Shown here: positions 19,585 to 28,772 of the stretch, piece by piece
Layout of the letters: each line of letters starts with the position of its first letter
Position numbering within the stretch: the stretch's first letter is position 1
Source of the DNA: Nannochloropsis salina CCMP1776
Taxonomy: Eukaryota; Sar; Eustigmatophyceae; Eustigmatales; Monodopsidaceae
NCBI GenBank assembly: GCA_004565275.1
Contig: SDOX01000019.1
Location: 492,340-556,339 of the forward strand
Direction: 5' to 3'
Length of the DNA: 64,000 bases
Made by a program: the position numbers and the translations under genes
The notes under the pieces: generated by a model
The model's database searches: none
What the model saw: the letters and a program-made list of their open reading frames with translations, nothing else
Told to the model about the DNA's origin: nothing

Positions 19585-22500
19585 TCAATTTCGAGGAAAT
19601 TGAGATGATGCGAGCCGAATCAGGTCACCGATCTCCTCCGACAGGTGATCAATATTCGCGGCCTCCCTCAGACTGTTTTGAAAATTTTCGTCGTTGAACA
19701 GTAATTCTCGAGTGCAGTTGAATGAAAGTAAATTTTCTGGGGAGGGTGAAGGGTAAGTCTATGAGCATCATAGGACGTAAAACATAAATCGAGCAGCAAA
19801 CTTACGGATAGCGGTTGCAGCTCGGTGAATCAGAGTTGTTTCGCCACTTCGAAGCAACAACCCCCAAGTATTCAACGCAATGGGAGACAATACTGCCATG
19901 GATCGGACTATTTCTGTTGTGTTTGGCAAACAGGGTGTGTATCATATCAAAACACGCGCTTTCAAACCGGAAGGTCCCTCGCCGGCCTACAAGGATGCGT
20001 GAGTTTTTTTCTGAATTACCTTCGTCGTTGGAAGCCATAGCTAATCCTCCTGCTGCAGCACGAGACAGCGGAAGGTCTCTCGTATAATCTTCTGCAAGAC
20101 TCAGCCAGTATTTAAGAGTCTCAGGTTTTCCAAGCTTAGCAAGCACAAGGGGATGGCTCACCATGTTGCAAAGCGCCTCGGTTGCGGCCCGTCTTACAAG
20201 CGTTTGCTCCGAAAATTGCAAAGAGAAAAAAGATTCTATCCCTCCATTAAGCGCTATCGAATCTATGCACTCCTTTCCATACGATGCGAGATTCGTTAGA
20301 GCCAGTGACGATTCGAATTGTTGTAGGGCGGTTGCTCTGACATTGCGACATAGCGATACAAGTGCGTGTATCGGAGCCGTGCGCTGGTGACTTGCCAGAA
20401 TCTTGGGATCTGTAGTAATGAGGCACTACAATATGGAAAAAGCGAGAGGTTTCGCATTGATGTGGCAGGATGCAAGCAAACAAATGATTATGAGTATCCC
20501 ATCTCTGACAGCACTTACTTTCGCCAGAGCCTGCACCGATTTCAGACGTGTGACTTCCAGCCCTCTATTTTCCTTAGCCAGGCCTAGACAAGTGTTGTAT
20601 CCCCCGTCCTGTATAAACTGTCCGCGAAGTGCTGGAATTGTGGCAATCTTTAAGAGTGCTGTGGCAAATTGATCGAGAGTACTCTCACTTATTTCCGTGT
20701 GTGATACTAGTCTGCGTATGATTCCAATAACATTCCGCTGGACTAGTTCTCGAATGCGTTTCTCTACATCTTGTGCAGAGTCCACAGTGTCCAAGTCTTC
20801 TTCTATTGCTGTCTGTGGAAGCTGATAAGAAGAAGCAATATTTAACCGTGTTGTCGACAAGATTGACAAGTGTGTCGTGCAGTGTAAGGCGTACCTGTTT
20901 CTGCTGCATTCGTAGGATCCTCTGGATATTCTCATATTCGTCTAGTGCAATGCCTCTTTCTTGTAAAGCGTCAGTTTTTATCTCCTCATTGTTCAATGTC
21001 AGAGAGGCCATCGAGAATGCCACGCCATAGAGTGTTTTTCCACAAAGCGCAGGAATGGAATTTCTTCGATTGATCTTGGTGCTCATGCCAATTGTGATCC
21101 TTTCAGCGCGCTGGTCCATCACCTCCAGCAGAAATGGAACGCACGCTATGCAGCGGCTAGAACCAAACATCAGCTCATTTTTAAAAGCAGTCCGTGTAAC
21201 GAGACATGAGATAATTTCCACGCAGCTTTCTGACAACGTACGTCGGTGCATAAGCGTTGACCCCAAGGTCTGAGATGCACCAGTCCAATCCTGAAGCCCT
21301 TTACTCAATAAGTTTAATATGTCAGTCAGCTCGGGTGAAAGTAAAGGCATATCTTTGGATGCAATGTGGAGCTTTGTGAAAGCGGATGCTGCTGCCACGC
21401 GAGCCTCCAATGGAGAATCTTTCGATCTAATAATATTCAGGATTACACTGTTCATACAATGATCATGCATGCATATACGCCCCGCACTTGAATTCGCCGC
21501 CTGGTTGCTTAATTTTGCCATTAAAAATTGGTATTGTGGTTCCGAGAATAACACAGACGTCCGACTTTTGGCCTGAGCTGCATATGTGTTAAACAACCAG
21601 CATCCTAAAGAGGCGTCCGCGTAATATAAACTCAGCGTGACCAGCAACTCAAGCTCAGCTTTACGTACAGCAGGTAATTCATTAACCGAGTTATCAAGAA
21701 TGCTTGAGACAAATGATTTCACCTCGTCTGATCCTTTATGAAACAAGAGGACCATAAAAGCACGACCTATGAATTCTGCCGCCTCGAGCCGCAAGCAGAT
21801 AGTGTATGAATCGTTTGGGTCTTCAAGGAGCCTATTTACAATTGGTAGTCAAAAAAATGGTTTGGGTATGGAGGTGTGGCATTCTTTGAACAAGCTTTCC
21901 ACATACCTTTGCAGAGTCGTCCAGGAAGGCTTAGCCAACAGAAGGGAAAGACTTTGATCTCTCTCGTTCAGACAGTTTGCGCTCCAGGAAAGCAAGGAGG
22001 CTAATCCTATTTCTTGAAACGTTTCCTATTTAATACGTGTGATGATGTACCGTATCAACGTCACGTCGAACTTAAAGCTCTGAAATTAAAGAGCATATAA
22101 TTAGTGGTGGGCAAAATTCAATTGCTTACCCGTCGATGAGTCAAAAGCGTGATCCAGCAGTCTATCGCAAGCGTCAAAAATTGCGTACGGCGTCTGTTGG
22201 TTTCGGCGAGGCGAATGAAATTTGTAGCGATTTCCAGCACAGCTTTCTCTTCTACCCCGATCTTCTGCTTTTCATGGCTTGGCAACAAGCTGGTGAAGAG
22301 TTTCGGGAAAGATGTCTCGCATATGGTCTCATTCGAGGGCGGAGAAAAAGCGTCTTCAAGGAAATCAAGATGCTTGGAGCATGCCGCGAGTAATCGAAGC
22401 GCAAGAGCGCGCTGGACGGATTGGGTCAATTGAGAGGGAGAAAATAAGCTAGATACTCTGAAATATGAAGAAAGATGCAAGTACGGACCTCTTTTGCATC

Positions 22501-23407
22501 TCCCTTTTTCGCACGCGCCTCCAAAAAGCTTAGACCTCCTTGCTTGCTGAAGTCCGCGGCCGCAATTGCGTTCTTGCCTACCAAGCTGATCAATCTTTCC
22601 CACATTTCAGTTCTATTTTCTTTTTTAAAGAATACTTCATCATTTGTTCCCAGGGACGCGAGATAGACTGAAATACCAGAGCTCTGACGCTCGGCCTCAG
22701 ATCTCTGAATAGACTCTCGTACTCTGTGCGCTTCACGTATAATTTCTTGATTGAAGGGATCCAGGTCCAGCTGTGCGTGGCCAAAGAATCTTAATTCAGC
22801 TCACGAGGGAAAAAGACCTTGAATTGGCCAAAAAGCCAACTTACCGCCCGACGCAAGTCTTGAAAAGCATCTCGCAAATTACCCAGTTCAGCATACGCCT
22901 TGAGGCATGATGGAAAAGAGAAAAGGTGGGCAAATAATCAATGGGGAGAGCAAGAGCTCTTTAAATTTGTACCTGTGCTCGTCTATACAGCGCTTTGACG
23001 TAGTTTCCATTCGATCTAAGAGCATTGGTGGCATCCTGCAGAGGAAAGGATTTCGAAATTGAAAGAGATGTTCCAGCCCTTCAATCCTAAATCGGCAGAC
23101 ATACCTGGATACACTCCGTCAATCTTCCTTTTTGAAGATAACATGCTGCCCGATTCGCAAAAATGGCGCAACGAAGCTCTTGTATTCTCTTTTCTTCTTG
23201 TCGAGCCTCCTGCCAGATTTGTCGGTACGGCCATCACTTGTGATCGCTAACAGCTTGACATATCCCACCACATCTCACCTCGTCATAATGGTTTAATTTT
23301 CCTGGTGCAACAAAAGGGACATTCAATGCCTCGTCATAGGCTTGAATAGCATCATCGATTTTTTTTTTCTTGTACAAGGCATTTCCGCGACGCTTGAGCT
23401 GCTCCAT
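19585..23407 (-). CDS. UNC45: UNC45/UCS-type myosin co-chaperone
   Basis: UNC45 proteins bind Hsp90 through TPRs and fold myosin motor heads through the UCS armadillo domain. Twelve exons join with consistent phase: 23407-23279, 23176-23105, 23035-22973, 22898-22845, 22770-22489, 22411-22130, 22025-21907, 21831-20895, 20821-20519, 20401-20020, 19913-19806 and 19736-19585. The product is about 960 aa, the normal UNC45 length. Exons 1-4 encode three TPR units (RRGNALYKKKKIDDAIQAYD; FANRAACYLQKGRLTECIQ; ALYRRAQAYAELGNLRDAF). The C-terminal UCS part has LQQFESSLALTNLASYG, LVRRAATEALCNMV and LSRAAAGGLAMAS, close to animal UNC45. The start of exon 6 has an alternative acceptor that would lengthen it. 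A full-length UNC45 implies myosins that need this chaperone. Confidence 0.88.
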
Positions 23408-23743
23408 GAGCAGTCAGAGGAGGCTACGAGAAAGGAAGCGAGCAATCTGTTGCTATTTTTTCAATAAAATAAATATCCGTTTTGTACGTGAAAAATACAG
23501 CACCATGTGAAGCGTAAACTCTTACACCTCTCTCCACTACCCCTCGCAGGCACAAACTTCCATTGCAAGAATGAGAGCCGTCTGGGAGGAAGCGCGGAAG
23601 AGCACCGTGATGCCGCCCTACCTTGCCCTACTAAGACTGCCCCCAGCCCGCCGCCCTCGCTTATTGTCCTCGTGTGACACTCTGCATGGGATGCCTTGAA
23701 ACTGACAAGTGCGCCGACCACTCCCCCTACACTCCATGACTAG
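23408..23743. other. Intergenic, divergent promoter region
   Basis: This gap lies between UNC45 (minus) and the acyltransferase (plus). The minus-strand frame at 23461-23721 shows no conserved content. Nothing recognised. Confidence 0.4.
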
Positions 23744-25042
23744 ATGAGAAGTAATCAATCCTGCAAGACTTGTCCTAATCGAATTCATGTAGGAATCGCA
23801 ATCCTTTTTCCGCTACTCCTAAGTGCTTTCTGTTTCTGCCACTTTTTAATGCTTCCACCTGCGATCGCCTTGCTGATTATGCCATATGCATCTGTGAGAC
23901 GGGTATTGAGACTATGGGAGGCAACGATAGCTGCTTATTGGTTATCCTTCGGAGCATGGCTTCTTGAAAATTTTGGGGGGGTAAAGTTGATCATGTCAGG
24001 CGACACCTTTACGAAGAAGGACAACGTTCTTATTATTTGTAATCATCGGACACGGCTAGACTGGATGTGGCTCTGGTCGTGGGCTGCATATTTCGATGTG
24101 CTGTCTTCCTATCGCGTAATACTTAAGGATTCTTTGCGCTGCTTCCCGTGGTGGGGTTGGGGCATGTCATTATGCTTATTCCCTTTTATCCGCCGCGGTA
24201 AAAAACACCGTTCTACTGACTTAGCCCATTTAAAACGGAACTGCCGCTATTTAATCCAGCTTAAAGTACCAAACTCGCTAATAATATTTCCCGAGGGCAC
24301 AGACCTCTCCCCCTCCAATCAAGAGCGGGATCGTAATTATGCCCTTTCTCGTAATCTGTCTGCCTATAGGTACGTGTTGCATCCCCGCACAGGTGCCTTC
24401 CTCACGTGCCTGGAAATATTACGTCCGCATGTGGATGCGGTGATAGACTTGACAATGGGATATGTCGATTATGAGCCCGGAGAGCGCCCTTCGGAGATCT
24501 CGCTCCTCCTCGGCCGGCTGCCGCGTGAGATACACGTCAATCTAAAGCGGTGGGACCTGGTCCTAACGCCGCTCTTGTGTCGAGATAATATTGAAGATGC
24601 GAAAAAATTCCTTCAACTGTCTTTTGACCGCAAAGAGGCGTTGCTGACCTCATTCTATAATCACGGCAAACTCCGATTTGACCTGGATGCGGTGGGCTCC
24701 ACGTCCTCACGCTCGTCCTCAGAGACCTCCCCTGATCCGATTTCTCAGCTCAATGCTCCTCGTTCAGATTACGGCGACGATGACGCATTAGCGAATGAGC
24801 GGAGTCAGAGGAGGTATCAGAGGTTACTCCGGAAGGGGCTTGTCGTGGCGGTTGCTGCAGTTACACTAGTTGTGATGATAGCATATGTCCTTCCTACATT
24901 TTTTTTTGGGGGATATATCGTCGCGACTTGTTTGTTGTGCATCCTTGTCACTGTATCTTGTGAGGGATTTGACTCGCTGGAGCTGAACCTGCCGGTGCGG
25001 GGGGGCGACATACGTGTCCGGCGACTTCATAAAGAACATTGA
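23744..25042 (+). CDS. Lysophospholipid acyltransferase, LCLAT1/AGPAT type
   Basis: This integral-membrane acyltransferase (PlsC/LPLAT) is predicted to transfer acyl-CoA to lysophospholipids in the ER. It is a single exon of 432 aa. An N-terminal hydrophobic segment (GIAILFPLLLSAFCFCHFLM) and a second one precede motif I, NHRTRLDWMW (the NHx4D catalytic pair). Motif II-like WGWGMSLCLFPFIRRG and motif III FPEGTDLSPSN follow; then LHPRTGAFLTCLEILR and VIDLTMGYVDYEPGERPSE fit the lysocardiolipin/AGPAT4-5 clade. Two C-terminal hydrophobic helices (VVAVAAVTLVVMIAYVLPTF and the following stretch) also fit that clade. The tail after about residue 330 contains a Ser-rich loop. Cardiolipin remodelling versus phosphatidic acid or PI synthesis cannot be decided. 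Confidence 0.85.
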   Translation: MRSNQSCKTCPNRIHVGIAILFPLLLSAFCFCHFLMLPPAIALLIMPYASVRRVLRLWEATIAAYWLSFGAWLLENFGGVKLIMSGDTFTKKDNVLIICNHRTRLDWMWLWSWAAYFDVLSSYRVILKDSLRCFPWWGWGMSLCLFPFIRRGKKHRSTDLAHLKRNCRYLIQLKVPNSLIIFPEGTDLSPSNQERDRNYALSRNLSAYRYVLHPRTGAFLTCLEILRPHVDAVIDLTMGYVDYEPGERPSEISLLLGRLPREIHVNLKRWDLVLTPLLCRDNIEDAKKFLQLSFDRKEALLTSFYNHGKLRFDLDAVGSTSSRSSSETSPDPISQLNAPRSDYGDDDALANERSQRRYQRLLRKGLVVAVAAVTLVVMIAYVLPTFFFGGYIVATCLLCILVTVSCEGFDSLELNLPVRGGDIRVRRLHKEH

Positions 25043-25340
25043 GATGTGGACAAGCGCGTTGCACTCAAGCAAGAGGGTCAGGAGCGGGTGATAAAGGAGA
25101 AAAGAAGAGAAAAGGAAGACGCAACGGATTGTACTCATGTTCCAACCTATAAAGTTACTGGTTCAGAGCCCTGGACGACATGTTGAACGCGCGAAAGAGC
25201 AAAATTTTAAATAAAGCTGGCGTAGAACCGTAAAATCATCAAAAAGAGTGTCAGCGAAAGCATCTTCATGCATAATTTTCAATGATAAGAGACATTATTT
25301 ATAAGGAAAAAAAATGCTCTTGATCGCCAGCTCATCCGCC

Positions 25341-25917
25341 TCATCCAATGAAATTGAAGACGACGAAGAAGAGCAAAAGGCAGCAAAACGTGTACTCTCC
25401 GAATGCCTTCTCGACATTCTTTTCAGACGACAGCTGAAGCCTCAAGGAAACTATGCATGTTGGATAATGCGTAGATGAGCGCATGAGATTCATATTTTGC
25501 GGACATTGAACTGAGACAGTTCAGTTGTATCACATGCGCAAAATGATCGCTCAAGGTGGTTATGTCAGAAACTCCCCCTTTGCACATGAATAGCCCCATG
25601 GAGGACTTCGCTCGTCGATATCCGCTGAGTCTGGGAGTAGCTATCGCGAGATACGAGAGCCTTCTACACCGCGTTGCCTCCCCCTACTTACCGGTCAAGG
25701 CGAACATACCGACGCAGCTGAAGAATCCAGAGAGGAAAGAGTTAAAGGGGAAGGTACCCACAAGCGCACAATACAGAAATTGGAGCACGCCAGTCGCCAC
25801 TATGAAGGCCAGGAAAAGGTCCACAATTTTGGTTTGTGTGTTGGCTGCCTTTCTGTACTCCGCGAGCAGACTCTTGCCAACGCCCCTGATGTCCAAAGCT
25901 GACGCGGCAGGAGTCAT
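25341..25917 (-). CDS. DAD1: Oligosaccharyltransferase subunit DAD1
   Basis: DAD1 (Ost2) is a small multi-spanning subunit of the ER oligosaccharyltransferase that N-glycosylates nascent proteins. Exon 1 (25917-25692) encodes the hallmark FLYCALVGTFPFNSFLSGFF after VDLFLAFIVATG. Exon 2 (25450-25341) joins in phase 1 and encodes SLRLQLSSEKNVEKAFGEY and ends FVVFNFIG, matching the conserved C-terminus. The total is 111 aa, as expected (about 113 in animals). The start is the ATG at 25917; the upstream in-frame codons lack an ATG. The gene diverges from KAE1 across a 310-nt spacer in which no other element was seen. Confidence 0.93.
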
Positions 25918-26227
25918 GTCCAGCGAGACTACTGAGATATCAATCACTGGCTGGTTCTACAGGGAGTAGATGTACAATTGAGAAGCGGAATACGATGTAA
26001 AGCAGAGTACACACACGGGTCTTGAATCGCCGGGCGTACCTCCGCTGGTTCAGGCGAGTCTTCGAAGTCCGGGGGAGACCCGAGGAGGACGCAGAGCGCG
26101 AGGGGGCGAAACGAAACAAGGCGATGTGGTAGGACACATGAATAGAAAGTGTTTCATGGATGAGGCGGCACTTTCAATGCACAGAGCCTGATAGACAGCA
26201 CCGTCCATTTCGTTCGAAAGACGCTGG

Positions 26228-27457
26228 ATGGGTTCGGGAGGGGAGGGGATTAGCGGCATCGAGGGTAACCTCCCCCTGCCGCGCGCGGATCTGTTGCCTT
26301 CCCAGTACTTTCTGGGCATTGAGGGCAGTGCGAATAAGGTTCGTTCTACCAGCTTTCCCCCTATTCTAATATGTACCATCGTAAGTCTTCCAAAAAATTC
26401 TACATTTTGGCAGGTTGGAGTTGGAATCGTGAAGTACAAGCTTGAGAGGGGAGCACTCGCAGCCGTCAAACACAAGGCGCGGACTATATGGAGCGATCGC
26501 GAGGAAGACCAGTATATTATCCTAGCAAACCCCCGAAAGACGTACATTCCTCCCCCGGGACAGGGTTTTCTGCCTCGTGACACAGCCTGGCACCATCAGC
26601 AGCACATTGTGGGGTTAATCCAACTCGCTCTGGCCGAAGCCAAAATCACTTCGGATCAAGTTACTTGTATCTGCGTTACCAAAGGACCCGGTATGGGAGG
26701 CCCGCTTCGATCTTGCGCCGTTGCGGCAAGAGTCCTGGCACGTTTGTGGAAGAAGCCCATTGTTCCTGTCAATCACTGCGTAGCACATGTAGAGATGGGG
26801 CGAGTTGCAACCAAAGCGGCGGATCCTGTTGTGCTTTACGTCAGCGGAGGCAACACTCAAGTCATCGCGTATTCCATGCGCCGCTACAGAATTTTCGGAG
26901 AGACGATTGACATTGCCGTAGGAAATTGTTTGGACCGTTTCGCACGTCTCTTAAATCTGTCCAACGACCCCTCCCCGGGGTACAACATCGAGCAGCTTGC
27001 CAAGAAAGGCAGACAGTATGTGGCGCTGCCATATGTGGTCAAGGGAATGGACGTATCGTTCGCCGGCTTGTTGAGTTTCATTGAAAAAGAAGGCCTGGTA
27101 AAGCTTGAGTCCAACATGTGCACGGCGGCAGACCTCTGCTTCTCGCTGCAAGAAACTATCTTCGCCATGCTTGTGGAGATCACTGAACGTGCCATGGCTC
27201 ATTGTGGCCAGCGCCAGGTCTTGATTGTGGGCGGCGTAGGATGCAACAGGCGCTTGCAGGAAATGATGAAAGCTATGGCAGTTGAGCGTGGCGGAAGTGT
27301 GTGCGCGATGGATCATCGGTACTGCATCGACAACGGTGGCATGATTGCGCAGGCGGGGGCCTTCGCACACCAGTACGGCGCTTCCTTCGCACTGTCCGAC
27401 ACTGCTTGTACACAACGCTTCCGTACAGATGCGGTTGAGGTTCTATGGCGCCCGTAA
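26228..27457 (+). CDS. OSGEP (KAE1): KEOPS tRNA threonylcarbamoyltransferase catalytic subunit
   Basis: Kae1/OSGEP transfers the threonylcarbamoyl group to A37 of ANN-decoding tRNAs within the KEOPS complex (t6A). Exon 1 is 26228-26338 and exon 2 is 26414-27457, about 384 aa. The 75-nt intron (GTTCGT...GGCAG) is stop-free and a multiple of three, so the frame also stays open if it is retained. Removing it gives [16 protein letters not shown], the family N-terminus. The metal-binding [10 protein letters not shown] (HxxxH) and the motifs [47 protein letters not shown] and [13 protein letters not shown] are intact, as is [10 protein letters not shown]. The cytosolic KEOPS clade is favoured over organellar Qri7 by HVEMGR and by the absence of a presequence. 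The first 28 residues may be non-native if translation starts later. Confidence 0.93.
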   Translation: MGSGGEGISGIEGNLPLPRADLLPSQYFLGIEGSANKVRSTSFPPILICTIVSLPKNSTFWQVGVGIVKYKLERGALAAVKHKARTIWSDREEDQYIILANPRKTYIPPPGQGFLPRDTAWHHQQHIVGLIQLALAEAKITSDQVTCICVTKGPGMGGPLRSCAVAARVLARLWKKPIVPVNHCVAHVEMGRVATKAADPVVLYVSGGNTQVIAYSMRRYRIFGETIDIAVGNCLDRFARLLNLSNDPSPGYNIEQLAKKGRQYVALPYVVKGMDVSFAGLLSFIEKEGLVKLESNMCTAADLCFSLQETIFAMLVEITERAMAHCGQRQVLIVGGVGCNRRLQEMMKAMAVERGGSVCAMDHRYCIDNGGMIAQAGAFAHQYGASFALSDTACTQRFRTDAVEVLWRP

Positions 27458-27682
27458 GCTTCTACTAATTCTTGGTAAATGATATGCTTTCAAAAGGTTT
27501 TACTCATAAAAAGACTATGTATCGTGCAAAGAGTGCTAGTGATTTACACCGCCCGCGAACTTCACGGGGAAGCGTCACTACATTGCTTTTTAGCGTACTA
27601 CTAAAGAGGATAGCACAATTCTTCTTTCGATTAAAGCATAGAGAAGACGTAAAAGATAAGGAAAAAGGTGATTGAGACAGGA

Positions 27683-28105
27683 TCACGATTTATACAGTGC
27701 CATGGCCTTGTCACAAAAATCTGTTATCTCAACCCGTGTAGGCAGCTGCCCAGCTTTCCACCTGTATCCCAAGCCATCTTGTCGTCCCTCCCTTGGAATG
27801 AAATGAAAGTGCGAATGCCATACTTCCTGCCCCGCCTTTTTCCCGTTAGAAAGTAAGATGTTGAAATCCCCCCGCAATTCGCGCATGATGCAACTCAATC
27901 TTTTCAGGGAAACGCCCATAGCAGCGGCAGCTGCATCATCGCAGTCCTCAAAGCTGGTCACGTGACGTTTGGGGATCAAAAGAGTGTGAAAGTCGGCCAA
28001 AGGATGTGTGTCTAGGAAAGCAAGCGTCATGTCATCCTCGTAAACCCTGTGCGCTGGCGCATTGCGAGCCGCGATGCTGCAAAATACGCAATTTCCTTCG
28101 CTCAT
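27683..28105 (-). CDS. HIT-domain nucleotide hydrolase
   Basis: The 140-aa histidine-triad protein starts at the ATG at 28105 (MSEGNCVFCSIAARNAPAHR). HIT proteins hydrolyse AMP-lysine, Ap4A or related nucleotides using the middle His as nucleophile. The domain is complete: VYEDDMTLAFLDTHPLADFH, LLIPKRHVTSFEDC, then NILLSNGKKAGQEVWHSHF and the triad HSHFHF followed by IPR. The CVFCSI start is the zinc-type HIT N-terminus of the HINT/HIT clade. The open frame extends upstream of 28105 without a convincing conserved block, so I keep the short form. Its role as a bacterial-type HIT (Hnt-like phosphoramidase) is inferred from motif order. Confidence 0.88.
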   Translation of the reverse strand: MSEGNCVFCSIAARNAPAHRVYEDDMTLAFLDTHPLADFHTLLIPKRHVTSFEDCDDAAAAAMGVSLKRLSCIMRELRGDFNILLSNGKKAGQEVWHSHFHFIPREGRQDGLGYRWKAGQLPTRVEITDFCDKAMALYKS

Positions 28106-28772
28106 CAGCTTAGGATGGAAGTTAGGAAAAAGCACTACCAACGTCCAAGTCGTCTCAAATTGCCCCTCAGTTGACAAAGCAGTTAAACGGAGTAGGCCGT
28201 TCCGGCGGTCTAGGAGCTTATGAGCAAGAGGATTTGACCAGGGAAGAAAGATCAAAATCTCATTCAGAAAGCAAGCGTTATTGGTTGCACAAACTCGGCA
28301 AGTGGTCTGCTTCATACATCGTCGAAAAGGAAGGGACGCGGTTGAACTTGAAGTATCCCCCGTTTGAAGATCATACGACCCCGTTTGTGAGGTCAAACTC
28401 TGAGAAGTCGTGCCACAGTAAACGGATTTTTAATTTAAACGCCGAACGAATTAGCAGAGATGGACGAATTATTATGATTTACTTGGAGAAGCTCAAATCA
28501 GAAACAAGTGCAGAACATGTTATATGACCTCAAATAGTTGTTAGAGTTAGGATTAGGGATAGCCGGCTGCGACGTGAGAGACCGGAAACACGTCACAAGT
28601 ACTCCAAAACTCTCGGCCCGACTTTTTTTTCTTTCAAACACGTTTTTCCAGCACCTTTTGACAGATGAATTGAGCCCACGCATAAAATGCACTCTCACCT
28701 GTGTGCCACACACATACGGCTCGAACATCATTGCTCTTTGCTTCGTCATCCATTTCTTACGTTCCTGACACT
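28106..28772. other. Intergenic region
   Basis: This 667-nt stretch lies upstream of the HIT gene and downstream of the plastid repeat protein, both on the minus strand. The minus-strand frame upstream of 28105 could encode a longer HIT N-terminus from the ATG at 28315 but has no presequence-like character. Nothing else recognised. Confidence 0.35.

Noticed and set aside
19983-20019. Reading UNC45 straight through the donor at 20019
   Set aside because: The continued frame gives non-family sequence and a premature end; splicing to 19913 restores the conserved C-terminus in the right phase.
26050-26583. 177-codon minus-strand frame across the KAE1 5' half
   Set aside because: It is antisense to conserved KAE1 sequence and the DAD1-KAE1 spacer, with no family content.
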